From Terrabacter sp. 28 (GTDB lineage Bacteria; Actinomycetota; Actinomycetes; Actinomycetales; Dermatophilaceae), in contig JYOE01000014.1 of assembly GCA_000955875.1 (NCBI GenBank), forward strand, positions 217,328-281,327: a stretch of DNA of 64,000 bases. The letters run 5' to 3'. Position numbers and translations under genes: made by a program. The notes under the pieces are model-generated. The model was not told where the DNA came from, searched no databases, and saw only the letters and a program-made list of their open reading frames with translations. Positions within the stretch are counted from its first letter, which is position 1, and each line of letters begins with the position of its first letter. Below are positions 12,254-20,621 of this stretch, in pieces.

Positions 12254-12694
12254 TCAGGCGGCGCCCCGCTGGTCGCGTTCGGTGGCGGGGCTCAGGCCGG
12301 CAGCGAGGACATCCCCGAGAGCCTGGCCTCGCATGAGGCGTTGTTCGAGTGGCCGACGCTGGCTGGGCGTGAGGCCGCCGCTGATGCCGTACTCCTCTCG
12401 GAACACGAGGGCGGAGGCCAGGCACATGTGCCGCACCGGGCACTGATGGCAGAGCGAGATGGCGCGTCGCGCAACCGAGGTGTCGGACTCTTCGAACCAC
12501 ATCTCGGGGTCAACGCTCGCGCACACCGCCCCGCGCATCCAGGCGGGATCGAGAAGGGATTGAAGACTCGGCCCCCGCCTCGAGTTGAGGCCCTCGATCG
12601 GCTGTCCGTAGTCGCGCAGCCAGTTGCCGGGGGTCGCCTGAACGCGCACGTACGGGGCAGGTGCGCGGCGCTGGGTCGTCTCCTGCTCGCTCAT
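12254..12694 (-). CDS. WhiB-like iron-sulfur regulator on the element
   Basis: A 146-residue WhiB-family protein. The four cluster cysteines are C58, C82, C85 and C91 (C...CxxCx5C). The turn motif is GISGG (103-107) in place of the usual GVWGG, and is followed by basic residues for DNA contact. The 50-residue N-terminal extension is Arg/Pro-rich. WhiB proteins usually act with the primary sigma factor, so this one could adjust element or host gene expression. The ATG overlaps the stop of the preceding gene by 4 bp. Confidence 0.88.
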   Translation of the reverse strand: MSEQETTQRRAPAPYVRVQATPGNWLRDYGQPIEGLNSRRGPSLQSLLDPAWMRGAVCASVDPEMWFEESDTSVARRAISLCHQCPVRHMCLASALVFREEYGISGGLTPSQRRPLEQRLMRGQALGDVLAAGLSPATERDQRGAA

Positions 12695-13098
12695 GACGCC
12701 TCCACGTTGCTGCTGGGCGGGTAGTAGCCCTGCCGGGTGATGTCGGCCTGGGCGAAGTCGAGTACCTCACCGAGACGACTCGCGTGGCCGGCCGCAACGC
12801 GCATGCTGTCCATGGCGTAGGCGACGCTTTCCTCAGGGTTGCTGCCGTCCTCCTCGAAGACCGCATAGACGGCCAAGGACGAGGCCAGCGACCGCGCGAG
12901 CTGACGAAGCGCCTGGTCCAGGCCATAGCCCAGGCACTTGAGATCGCCGAGCACCTCGAACATCTGTGGGGCCGGGATCGGGGGCGAGCCAAGCGTCAGG
13001 TGGGTTATCCCGCGAATGGCCTCTGTCGCGGCGTTGGCGAGCTCGCGCTCCTGGGCGCCGGCTGTCCCCGGCGACTGCTGCATGTCGTTCGTGGTCAT
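12691..13098 (-). CDS. Element protein of unknown function between whiB and ftsK-like genes
   Basis: A 135-residue acidic, mostly helical protein with no recognised domain. It has no membrane segment or signal peptide. A central stretch (LARSLASSLAVYAVFEED) is amphipathic. Four-base overlaps at both ends couple it to the translocase before it and the WhiB-like gene after it, so it is almost certainly expressed with the transfer/replication module. Confidence 0.7.
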   Translation of the reverse strand: MTTNDMQQSPGTAGAQERELANAATEAIRGITHLTLGSPPIPAPQMFEVLGDLKCLGYGLDQALRQLARSLASSLAVYAVFEEDGSNPEESVAYAMDSMRVAAGHASRLGEVLDFAQADITRQGYYPPSSNVEAS

Positions 13099-14615
13099 GA
13101 GGGGTCTCCTTCAGGAGTGGGCCGCATCGTCGGTGGCAGGTCTGCCGTCGTCAGAACGGGCTCACCAGTGTTGTGGCTTTCGGTTCGGTTCGCCCGTTGT
13201 GTTGTGACGTCGTCGACCAGTTGGGCGATGGCCTGGTCATCGAGGTAGGCGGCGCGGGCGCGAACGATCTCGCGCGTGCCGTCGGTGCGGACGTAGGCGA
13301 CGCCGGGTGTGAGCTCGCTGATCTCGTCGGCCCGGGCGCCGTCGTCGCGGGCGGAGTCGCCCAGGACCATGGCGACCTGCACCGGGTTGTCGAGCCGCAT
13401 GGCAACTCGGGTCGGGAAGAGATCCCGCCACCCGACGATGTCCTTTCCGGGGTCCTGCACGGCGGCGACGACGGTGATCCCGCAGGCCCTGCCTTGGGTG
13501 AGCAGCAGCCCCAGGGCGGCGTCGATGCGTCGGGTCACGGAGCGGTCCGCGAAGGCGGTCAAGGTCGCCAGCTCGTCGAGCACCGCAATGATGTGCGGGG
13601 ACCCCGGGTTCGGCTGGTGGACTCGCACGCCTGTGTCGGCGAGGTCCTTCGATCGTGTGTCCTTGACCTCGACAAGGTCCTCGAGGAGTCTGCACATGTC
13701 CTCGGGCGACGCGTCCTCGTACCGGGTGAAGAGCGGGCGACCGGGCCGAAGCTCCATCCCGCCCTTGGGGTCGACGGCCCAGATCTGCACGTCTCCCACG
13801 GCCAGGCTCCGAGAGACACCTTGGAGCAGCGACCACAGGACGGAGCTCTTGCCGGCTCCGGTTGCGCCCGCGATCAGCAGATGAGTGCCAGCCACCTTGA
13901 GCTGCCACCGTGTTCCGTCCTCGCGGGATCCAACCGGGACTGCCGCGAGGTCGACGACGCCCATGGAGGGCAGTGGATCAACCGCCCGGATGAGGTTGTC
14001 TCGGCGGGCCAGCTCGAGCCAGCACCGACCAGGGCGATCCCCACGCACAGTTCCCCACAGGCACCCAGTGGCGTGCGCGATCGCCTCGGCTCGGGCTGCG
14101 ACGTCCGCGGGGACGAGCCCGTTGGGCAGACGAAGTAGCAGCCTGTCGCTCCCGTGCGCCGTGGCGTGGACCTTGAGCAGCCGGACAGAGCTTGCCTCTC
14201 GACTGCGCCTTCCACTGCTCCGACTGGCACCGCGCACCGACTCGTGGACCACCAGATCCACACTCCGCGCGATGCCCTGCCAACGGACCCGGTAGTAAGT
14301 GGATCGGATCAGCGTCAGGACGGTGACAGCGACGCGCTGCTGGTAGCTGGTCGGGTGCGACAGACGCCAGGTAACGAGGGCGATGGCCATCACGACAAGC
14401 CCAGCGACCAGGCTGCGCCAGCCGAGGAAGAGGCCCCATGTTGCAATCACCAGGCCCGTGATGGTCAGGGCCGGAAACCGGACCATGGCCAGCAGGATGG
14501 ACGCGACCGCGCGGATGATGCCCCACGTGGTCCACAGGACGGCCTCCAGGGCGACAGCCAGGAAATCGTCGCTGCCGAGCAGTGCCTCGTGCATCTCGCG
14601 ATTCCGGTAGGTCAT
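13095..14615 (-). CDS. FtsK/SpoIIIE-type DNA translocase (TraB/TcpA-like)
   Basis: A 506-residue membrane-anchored ATPase. Three or so hydrophobic helices occupy residues 20-85, followed by the motor domain with Walker A at 250-257 (GATGAGKS) and Walker B ending D347-E348 (IIAVLDELATL). In AICEs this type of protein moves double-stranded DNA between mycelial cells; in Gram-positive type IV systems a related protein (TcpA) is the coupling protein. Because the element also encodes a type IV operon, either role is possible. The 4-bp overlap with the next gene indicates coupling. Confidence 0.88.
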   Translation of the reverse strand: MTYRNREMHEALLGSDDFLAVALEAVLWTTWGIIRAVASILLAMVRFPALTITGLVIATWGLFLGWRSLVAGLVVMAIALVTWRLSHPTSYQQRVAVTVLTLIRSTYYRVRWQGIARSVDLVVHESVRGASRSSGRRSREASSVRLLKVHATAHGSDRLLLRLPNGLVPADVAARAEAIAHATGCLWGTVRGDRPGRCWLELARRDNLIRAVDPLPSMGVVDLAAVPVGSREDGTRWQLKVAGTHLLIAGATGAGKSSVLWSLLQGVSRSLAVGDVQIWAVDPKGGMELRPGRPLFTRYEDASPEDMCRLLEDLVEVKDTRSKDLADTGVRVHQPNPGSPHIIAVLDELATLTAFADRSVTRRIDAALGLLLTQGRACGITVVAAVQDPGKDIVGWRDLFPTRVAMRLDNPVQVAMVLGDSARDDGARADEISELTPGVAYVRTDGTREIVRARAAYLDDQAIAQLVDDVTTQRANRTESHNTGEPVLTTADLPPTMRPTPEGDPS

Positions 14616-14655
14616 CGGTTCACCTCCCTGCCCTGCACTTCGGGTCCGCGTGTCC

Positions 14656-14907
14656 TCATGCCGAGCCCCGGCTCATCTGCCGGATGGCGATCTGCAGGCA
14701 CTCGACGGCTTGTGACATGGACCGCGTTGCCGACCGGATGGACAGAAGCAGCTCTTCGTCGGGCACGTCCCTGAACGCGGTGTACAGGGAGCGCAGCTCC
14801 TCCTCCGTGTCCTGGAGCCGTCGCAGGCGCTGCTGTAGAGCCCGATCGACGAAGCCTTGGTGCACACCGAAGGCTTCGGCCCAGGCGATGGAGTCAGCCG
14901 TGTACAT
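14656..14907 (-). CDS. Small element protein, coiled-coil-like, unknown function
   Basis: An 83-residue helical protein (QQRLRRLQDTEEELRSLYTAF) beginning MYTADSIAWAEAFGV. The ATG at 14907 lies 14 bases after the Pra-like stop; the longer open frame upstream overlaps the Pra-like gene and is rejected. No domain is recognised. Confidence 0.6.
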   Translation of the reverse strand: MYTADSIAWAEAFGVHQGFVDRALQQRLRRLQDTEEELRSLYTAFRDVPDEELLLSIRSATRSMSQAVECLQIAIRQMSRGSA

Positions 14908-14921
14908 GTCGCGTCGCCGCC

Positions 14922-15407
14922 CTACGCGGCCTTGTTCGGCGAGCTGGGCGACTGCGACGCGTGGCCATCGGTCGGCTTGCCCGAGGTCGACTTGCCCGGA
15001 GCGGACATGCCGTCGGCTCGCATGGACCATGCGGCCTGTGCACCGCAGCGGTGGGACCGGCCCTCCTCCGGCGGCCGGCACTTCGACGAGTCGACCCACA
15101 GGGTCGCAGTCAGGTTCTCGAACACGACGCTCGTGAACGGCGACGTCCCGTCGCTGGCCGGCGGAACCGGCTGAACCTTCGCCAGGATCTTGACCGACAC
15201 GGTGCGGTCCTTCTTCTTCGCCTCCGGGTCGGCGTCGATGACATCGATCGTCCACATGGGCAGGCCCGTGTCGACGTCGACCTGCTGGACCTTGTTCTCA
15301 CGGGTGGAGCGGTCGTAGTCGACCACCGGAGTCACCTCGGACACGATGTAAGCGCCATGCGGGAACACCTCGTCGTGGCCGAGCTTGAGCTTGCGTGCGA
15401 CTGCCAT
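14922..15407 (-). CDS. Pra-like plasmid replication/integration/excision activator
   Basis: A 161-residue protein starting MAVARKLKLGHDEVFPHGAY and continuing with VVDYDRST and TGLPMWTIDVIDADPEAKKK. I recognise this as the pattern of proteins annotated as Pra-type activators in pSAM2-like elements. The C-terminal 40 residues are Ser/Lys-rich and probably disordered. In pSAM2, Pra activates the rep-xis-int genes. Here it is the first gene of the leftward module and its upstream region has palindromic operators. No separate DNA-binding fold was identified, so the function is by similarity only. Confidence 0.65.
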   Translation of the reverse strand: MAVARKLKLGHDEVFPHGAYIVSEVTPVVDYDRSTRENKVQQVDVDTGLPMWTIDVIDADPEAKKKDRTVSVKILAKVQPVPPASDGTSPFTSVVFENLTATLWVDSSKCRPPEEGRSHRCGAQAAWSMRADGMSAPGKSTSGKPTDGHASQSPSSPNKAA

Positions 15408-15434
15408 CTCGATCTCCTCGGACTGGCAACGATG

Positions 15435-15480
15435 CCCTATGCATCACTGCATAGGGCCATGCTATGCACAGATGCATCAT
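15435..15480 (-). promoter_or_regulatory. TATGCA operator array upstream of the Pra-like gene
   Basis: A perfect 9-bp inverted repeat (CCCTATGCA at 15435-15443, TGCATAGGG at 15448-15456, 4-base loop) is followed by CTATGCA (15462-15468) and TGCATCA (15473-15479). The array lies 28 bases upstream of the ATG of the leftward module and is well placed to block its promoter. It resembles Kor-type control regions, but no GntR-type KorSA gene was found on the element. The rest of 15408-15651 shows no gene. Confidence 0.6.
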
Positions 15481-15651
15481 CCGCATCAATGACGCGAGGA
15501 ACTCAGCGTGTCGCGACTAAGGCCGCCCGGCACCGGGAGCACTGCCCGTTGCAACGGCAGCCCCCGCGATGGACGATCGCCGCTGAAGACCAGGACATAC
15601 CGATCAGGTCAATCCCTCGTTGCGCCCAAGCTTGCTAGACCGGTCAGGCGG

Positions 15652-16767
15652 TCACTTCCAAAAACGACCGAGGGCTCGAGTGACGGGAGCGAGCACGTCA
15701 AATCGACTCGACCCTGAGGCGACCGCGATGCTTTGAGGCACCGGTGGCAGGTCACGTGGGTCCAAGATGCCCCGGGCAACAGAAGAAAACACGGACGAGA
15801 CGAGAAACCCGTCAGAGCGCTCAGCCAGCGATCGGGCCGTAGATACGAGCCTTTCGATCTGCAGCAGGGAGGTCGCAAACGAAGACGCCTCTGCCTCCGG
15901 GTCCTCTAACGCCGAGAGGATTGAGAACTCGCCTGCTTGCGCGAGCAAGTCCTCCAAAATGCCCATCTCCACTGGACCGAGAAGGTCCACCTTGGAAATA
16001 AGGATCATGAAGACAAGTTCGGCACCACCATTGGATGGCCGTGCTCGTGTGGCGCGCAACATTTTTAGCGCCGAGATAGCGTCCTGAACGGCTGTACGAA
16101 CGGCGGTGGGGTCAGCTGCCAGGCTGTTGGCAGGAATGAGATAGAAGACCGCATCACTCTTAGCGACTTCAACAAAATAGTTACTCTCGACAAGGGGAGG
16201 GAAAGGTCCTGTCGGGGACCACCTGTCCCCTGCCCGCTCTTCTCGACCGAGTTGCTGCCAAGTCTCGCCCGCAGCGTCGACTAGCGTGAGCCGCAACTCC
16301 GATCGGCCGTTAATTGCCTTTGAAAGCCTGCTCTGCGGAACTTCGAGGGAACCTCGATAGTAGAGAATTTCACCCTCTCGGGTGGGCACGGACTCAAAGG
16401 TGTTCGACCATAGGCGCTCTGCGTATGCGACCGCCTGGGCCGTCTTAGGGTCTGCGACGAAGTCCCCGCGCTTCAGCCCATCCTCCATCAGCGCGCTGAA
16501 AATCATACTTGCCATGACAGTTTTACCCGCGCTTGGAGGACCACCAAGCGCGATCTGGAAGTCAAAGACCTGAGTTCGAGTCCGTCTTGTGAAAAGCGCT
16601 ACCCCCATGGCCACAATAGTCAGCAGAACGGGCAGAAACTCGGTGAACACTGAGGACACTTGTGAGGATCGATTCGCGCTACTCGTCGTCTGTATCAGAG
16701 TGAAAACGAGCGTTGACCCAATTATCAAGGTCGCGACCGCAGCTAGCAGTTTTGGGTCGCTCCTCAC
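15652..16767 (-). CDS. Membrane-anchored P-loop GTPase-like protein, atypical base composition
   Basis: A 371-residue protein. Two transmembrane helices (about 7-25 and 42-60) precede a GTPase-like domain. It has a P-loop GGPPSAGKT (75-83), a Walker B/G3-like LVDAAGETW (DAAG 164-167) and a G4-like ISKVD (257-261). These are features of TRAFAC-class GTPases. The GTG at 16767 overlaps the preceding stop by 4 bp and has GGAAGGA upstream. DNA here is visibly AT-richer than the element core. I do not recognise a named family; a conflict-system GTPase is one possibility. Confidence 0.65.
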   Translation of the reverse strand: MRSDPKLLAAVATLIIGSTLVFTLIQTTSSANRSSQVSSVFTEFLPVLLTIVAMGVALFTRRTRTQVFDFQIALGGPPSAGKTVMASMIFSALMEDGLKRGDFVADPKTAQAVAYAERLWSNTFESVPTREGEILYYRGSLEVPQSRLSKAINGRSELRLTLVDAAGETWQQLGREERAGDRWSPTGPFPPLVESNYFVEVAKSDAVFYLIPANSLAADPTAVRTAVQDAISALKMLRATRARPSNGGAELVFMILISKVDLLGPVEMGILEDLLAQAGEFSILSALEDPEAEASSFATSLLQIERLVSTARSLAERSDGFLVSSVFSSVARGILDPRDLPPVPQSIAVASGSSRFDVLAPVTRALGRFWK

Positions 16768-17282
16768 TTCGAATCCTTCCGTATGGTGGGCATACGCCTG
16801 CCCACCGGTTGAGGGCACCAGGCAATTAGAACAGAAGCAAGAACGATTGCGCCGGTCAACGTCAGGAGCCAGCCGGTCAGGTTTCCGCCACCCCGCACCT
16901 CGCTTAGATTCAACGCCAGCACTGCGGAGGAAAGCAATGGCAATAGCGCAACCAATAGCCACTGACGGTTGGTCTCGCTAGCAACAACCTGAACGAGCGA
17001 AGTCGCCGCTAAAGCAAAAAAGGAGTAAGCGAGAGTTGCTGGGTTGTAAAGTGAGCCCGGGCTCGGCGACCGCGACCCGTTAAAAACGAACTCCAAGACC
17101 ACCGGGAGCATCGAGACCACAGTCGCGGTGACCATCTCGTAGATCGGCCAACCGAGTCGGGGCATCGGTAGTCGTCCAAGCGGCGAGGCAGGTTCGGTGG
17201 CTCTCTGGAAAGGAGTCGTCTCCGGCAGGGTTGGACCTCCCGACGAATCTGAGGTGCGGTCCGAACCGGTCGTGTCAGACAC
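16764..17282 (-). CDS. Four-helix membrane protein coupled to the GTPase
   Basis: A 172-residue protein. An N-terminal 40-residue Ser/Thr/Pro-rich tail is followed by four hydrophobic segments (MVTATVVSMLPVVLEFVF, ATLAYSFFALAATSLVQVV, WLLVALLPLLSSAVLAL and WLLTLTGAIVLASVLIAW) and a short basic tail. The start is GTG at 17282. Its stop overlaps the GTPase start (GTGA), so the two are co-translated and probably form one membrane complex. No family was recognised. Confidence 0.65.
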   Translation of the reverse strand: MSDTTGSDRTSDSSGGPTLPETTPFQRATEPASPLGRLPMPRLGWPIYEMVTATVVSMLPVVLEFVFNGSRSPSPGSLYNPATLAYSFFALAATSLVQVVASETNRQWLLVALLPLLSSAVLALNLSEVRGGGNLTGWLLTLTGAIVLASVLIAWCPQPVGRRMPTIRKDSK

Positions 17283-17562
17283 TGGAGTCCCCCGTGCAAA
17301 GTCGCAATTAGTCGAGGGCAGTCAACCAGATCGCAGACCATCTCGCGATGAAGAGCCATGAGACGAAGCAGCTTGCCGTCGCAAACCACTGAAGGGGTGC
17401 AGTCAGATCACGCCAAGTCACGTCATCTGTGAACGCGCGATCGGAGGACGGCTGGATCTGGCCGGGGCCAGCAGTCCGGCATGGGTCGTCAGCGGTGGCC
17501 GTTCCGCTGAAGGCTAGGCGACAGCGCGGCAACAGCGTCAGGGTCAGGCCACCCAGCGCGGG
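17283..17562 (-). other. 280-bp gap with a possible very small membrane ORF
   Basis: On the minus strand an open frame ends at 17308 with one hydrophobic segment (LQWFATASCFVSWLFIARW), 25 bases upstream of the four-helix gene. Its only long-frame start is a TTG, and an internal GTG would give about 37 residues. There is no clear Shine-Dalgarno. It could be a leader peptide or a third small partner. No other feature is visible. Confidence 0.25.
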
Positions 17563-18777
17563 TTAACGTCGCGACGCGATGACTAGTCCGCCGATCAAGG
17601 CCAGCACTCCCGCCGTGACAAGGGCGCACCCCAAGCCCGCGTAGGCGGCGACAAGGCCGCCGGAGAGTGAGCCCAGCGCCGCAACACCAACGCCCGCCAC
17701 GCGCGTTGTGGCGCTTACCCGGCCGAGCAATTCGTCTGGCGTTAGGCGCAGCCGGGCTGTGCCGCCGAGCACCGTCACCGACATGGACGCCGCTCCCACC
17801 GTGGCAAGCGCCAAGCCGCCGACCCAGGCATTCGGAGCGACGAGCACGACAAACCATCCGAGGCCTTGGACAGCCAGCCCTGCGCCGTAGATGGCCCGGG
17901 CCGGCGGCTGCACACGAAGTCTGGGCACGAGAGAGCCAGCGGCAAGTCCTCCCACTGCTGAGGCCGCCAACAGGACGCCGAAGCCCGCCTCCGTCACATG
18001 CAGGCGTTCCCGAGCGAACAGCACCAGCGTTGAGTAGGCGATGTTGTACACAAAGTTGAAGGTGGCCATTCCGATCGTCAGCAACCGGAGCTCACGCTGG
18101 CGCCAGAGGTAGCGCAGGCCCTCGCGCACTGAGCGGAGCACGGGAGGGTGCTCGGCGACGGTCGTGGCCGGCGCCATACGCCCGAGGCCGATCAGTATGA
18201 CGGCTGAGAGCAAGAACGCGATCCCGTTGCCGAAGAAGGGGATCGACGCTCCGAGCACGAAGAGAGCCGCTCCGAGCGGCGGGCCGATCATGCTCCTACC
18301 GAGCAGGTCCAGTGACCAGATGCGCCCGTTGGCAGTCGCTAGCCGACGCTGGTCCCGGCCCACGACGAGTGGAAGTGCGGCCTGGGCCGCGGGGTCGAAG
18401 AAGCAGCCCGCAACGCCGAGCAGGAAGACACACGCAACCAGCGCCCAGAGCTGCGCCACGCCCATGAGCACCGCCACTGCCAGGCCGCCTACGAGGACGG
18501 CGCGGACCAGATCGGCGACGACCATCGTGGTTCGCCGGGGCCACCTGTCCACGAGCGCTCCCGCAGGCAGGCCCACGACGAGCCAGGCGGCATACGCGGC
18601 GGCAACCGTCAGGGAGACCTCGAAGGGGTTGGAAGTCAGGCGAGCGGCCAGCAACGGCACCGCCGCGAGCACCATGCCCTGGCCGGCGATGGAGACGCCA
18701 GTGGAGGCCAGCAGCCGATTGAGACCTCGCCCTGGCGAAGCTTCGATCGGCTGCTGACTCTCCATGGCTGTGGTCAT
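17563..18777 (-). CDS. MFS exporter (DHA3/macrolide-efflux-like)
   Basis: A 404-residue major facilitator protein with about twelve hydrophobic segments. The loop after helix 2 carries the MFS signature GALVDRWPRRTTMVVADLVR. The sequence style resembles DHA3-type exporters (EntS, macrolide efflux). The substrate is unknown; drug or siderophore export is possible. The start overlaps the DUF397 gene by 4 bp. Together with the next two genes it forms a block on the element (Scr1-type regulator, DUF397, exporter). Confidence 0.85.
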   Translation of the reverse strand: MTTAMESQQPIEASPGRGLNRLLASTGVSIAGQGMVLAAVPLLAARLTSNPFEVSLTVAAAYAAWLVVGLPAGALVDRWPRRTTMVVADLVRAVLVGGLAVAVLMGVAQLWALVACVFLLGVAGCFFDPAAQAALPLVVGRDQRRLATANGRIWSLDLLGRSMIGPPLGAALFVLGASIPFFGNGIAFLLSAVILIGLGRMAPATTVAEHPPVLRSVREGLRYLWRQRELRLLTIGMATFNFVYNIAYSTLVLFARERLHVTEAGFGVLLAASAVGGLAAGSLVPRLRVQPPARAIYGAGLAVQGLGWFVVLVAPNAWVGGLALATVGAASMSVTVLGGTARLRLTPDELLGRVSATTRVAGVGVAALGSLSGGLVAAYAGLGCALVTAGVLALIGGLVIASRR

Positions 18778-18995
18778 CCCGTCGTCTTCAACACGTCGTA
18801 CTCGAACTCACCATCGCGTGCGCCCGCGACGAACGCCCGCCACTCAGCCTCCGTGAACTCAAGGACCGGTCCACCTCCGTGCGCCTTCGAGTCCCTCACA
18901 CCGATCCTGCCGGCGGACTCAGCAACCTCGACACAGGCGCCTGTGTCGCTGTGCACCGACTTTCGCCATGCCGCGGTGCTCCAATCGGGTTCCAT
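18774..18995 (-). CDS. DUF397 protein
   Basis: A 73-residue protein with the hallmarks of DUF397: WRKSVHSDTGACVEVAE, RDSKAHGGGPVLEFTEAEW and a C-terminal FVAGARDGEFE. Such proteins are nearly always encoded beside an XRE-type regulator with a DUF5753 domain and often modulate it. That arrangement is present here: the regulator gene ends 19 bp upstream. Confidence 0.9.
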   Translation of the reverse strand: MEPDWSTAAWRKSVHSDTGACVEVAESAGRIGVRDSKAHGGGPVLEFTEAEWRAFVAGARDGEFEYDVLKTTG

Positions 18996-19014
18996 CGGTA
19001 TCCCCTTCGTTGCG

Positions 19015-19830
19015 TCACGACGCCCAGTAGCGCCGCGCGTCCTCGATCGCCTTGCGCGAACTTAGGGCATCGAGAGCGTCCTTGTGCAGCCCCCGGAAGA
19101 GCTTCAGGTAGGCCGTGATGTCACGATCCGCGGACAGGTAAAGATCCGCAGTTTGGTTCTCGCAGAGCACAACCGGTGATCCCGCCTTGAACTCATAGAG
19201 CACGAAGGAGCCGACCGCGAATGTGGGAACGACCGCGCCCAGCTTCAGGACTCGCAGGTCGGCGTAGCCAGTGTCGAGCAGGTCGAGCAGGTGAGTCATC
19301 TGATCGACCATGTCTGCGGATGTGGCACGCGGAGAACGACGCAGCGTGGACTCGTCGAGGACTGCTTCGTATCGAACGCCGCGGCGTTCTGCCAGCAGCC
19401 GTTGGCGCTCGAGTCGTGCTGGCACGACTACGTCTGCGCTCAGGCCGGCCGCTTCGCAGATCGCCGTTGCGTACGAGGCGGTCTGGAGCAGGCCCGGGAT
19501 CCAGGCCGTCTGGTACTGCCTGAGCCGCTTGACGCGGGATTCCACGGCCTCGACGGCAGCCTGTCGACGCGGGGCACCGCCGGCACTCACCACCCAGGCA
19601 CCCTCGAGACCACTGCTTCGGGCGACTGAGCCGAGGATCTCGGCCCGGACCTCCTCTGCGACGCCGTAGTACGCGAGCAGGTCGGCCACTTCGCTCACAC
19701 TTGCGCCGAAGCGGCCCGTCTCCACACGCGAGATCTTCGACTGTGACCATCCGAGGTCGCGCGCGACAGCCGACCCCGAGATACCAGCCGCTTCCCGGAT
19801 CCGCCGTAGCTCGAACCCAACCTCTGCCAT
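19015..19830 (-). CDS. Scr1-family XRE regulator (HTH plus DUF5753)
   Basis: A 271-residue protein. An XRE helix-turn-helix covers residues 5-60 (LRRIREAAGISGSAVARDLGW, with the recognition helix near SQSKISRVE). The rest is a DUF5753-type domain (YQTAWIPGLLQTASYATA, RQRLLAER, LYEFKAGSPVVLCEN). These regulators pair with DUF397 proteins and control development or secondary metabolism in Streptomyces. Here it probably controls itself and the MFS exporter. The ATG at 19830 has GAAGGG upstream; the longer frame to 20016 is rejected because HTH homology begins at this Met. Confidence 0.9.
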   Translation of the reverse strand: MAEVGFELRRIREAAGISGSAVARDLGWSQSKISRVETGRFGASVSEVADLLAYYGVAEEVRAEILGSVARSSGLEGAWVVSAGGAPRRQAAVEAVESRVKRLRQYQTAWIPGLLQTASYATAICEAAGLSADVVVPARLERQRLLAERRGVRYEAVLDESTLRRSPRATSADMVDQMTHLLDLLDTGYADLRVLKLGAVVPTFAVGSFVLYEFKAGSPVVLCENQTADLYLSADRDITAYLKLFRGLHKDALDALSSRKAIEDARRYWAS

Positions 19831-19931
19831 TTCGCCCTTCCATGCACTGATGAATAGGACGACGATATAGACCTCAAGGCTCGGGGCACGACTGGCCGCG
19901 CCGTGCGACGCGGTGCCGCAGGCTGATTGCA

Positions 19932-20621
19932 TCACTCGACCCAGACCTCCTCCGCGGGAATGTGGCCCACGCTTCGGTCCGAATCCGTGTAGCTGCCTTG
20001 ATGCCAGCGGTACCACTGCTCCTCGGTCACCGCAGCGATCGCGAGCGTTCCGTCGCGGCTCATGAGTGGACCCGAGACGGCGCGCAGATCGACGTCATAC
20101 CGCCCGTCCTCGAGGGCCCGGACCAGGCGCGAGCCGATGAGGTGCTTGCGTCCCGGCACGGGGCTCAAGGGTTCGACGCGTGGCTCGTTCGGGTCCTCGA
20201 GCACGGGCTGCAGCCATGAACCGGCTTGCGTCAGACGACTCCGAGGGACTCGCACGAGCTCCTCGACCCAGACACGCGACACGTCGACCACCACACCGCC
20301 CTCACCATCGCCGAGGTAGTGCTCCCGCTCCTCGACGAGCCGGATCCCGGGCTCCTTGAGGCCCGGAAGGTTGAGCAGGTCGCCCGATGCGACTCGCAGG
20401 TCGGTGCGCCAGCCGTATGCCGTCAACTCAGCGTTGTCGTAGGTGGTCATGAGAAACCGGGCCCGCGCACCGACCGGAATGCTGTCCCCGTCGCGGAGCC
20501 GGCGAACGAGCAGGGCCGGGGCTCCTGGCGCCGAGTTGCCCAAGTGCTCGTCGGGCCAGCCGAAATCGCCGACGAGGGCGCCGAAGCGCCGATCGACGTC
20601 ACGGCGAGTCAACTCATCCAC
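19932..20621 (-). CDS. Element protein of unknown function, last gene of the T4SS operon
   Basis: A 229-residue soluble protein without a recognised domain. It reads as beta-rich with acidic patches (YLGDGEGGVVVDVSRVWVEEL, QWYRWHQGSYTDSDRSVGH). The start is GTG at 20621, overlapping the NlpC/P60 gene stop by 8 bp, so it is coupled to the transfer operon. The long upstream extension of the frame lies over the NlpC gene and is a shadow. Confidence 0.65.
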   Translation of the reverse strand: MDELTRRDVDRRFGALVGDFGWPDEHLGNSAPGAPALLVRRLRDGDSIPVGARARFLMTTYDNAELTAYGWRTDLRVASGDLLNLPGLKEPGIRLVEEREHYLGDGEGGVVVDVSRVWVEELVRVPRSRLTQAGSWLQPVLEDPNEPRVEPLSPVPGRKHLIGSRLVRALEDGRYDVDLRAVSGPLMSRDGTLAIAAVTEEQWYRWHQGSYTDSDRSVGHIPAEEVWVE

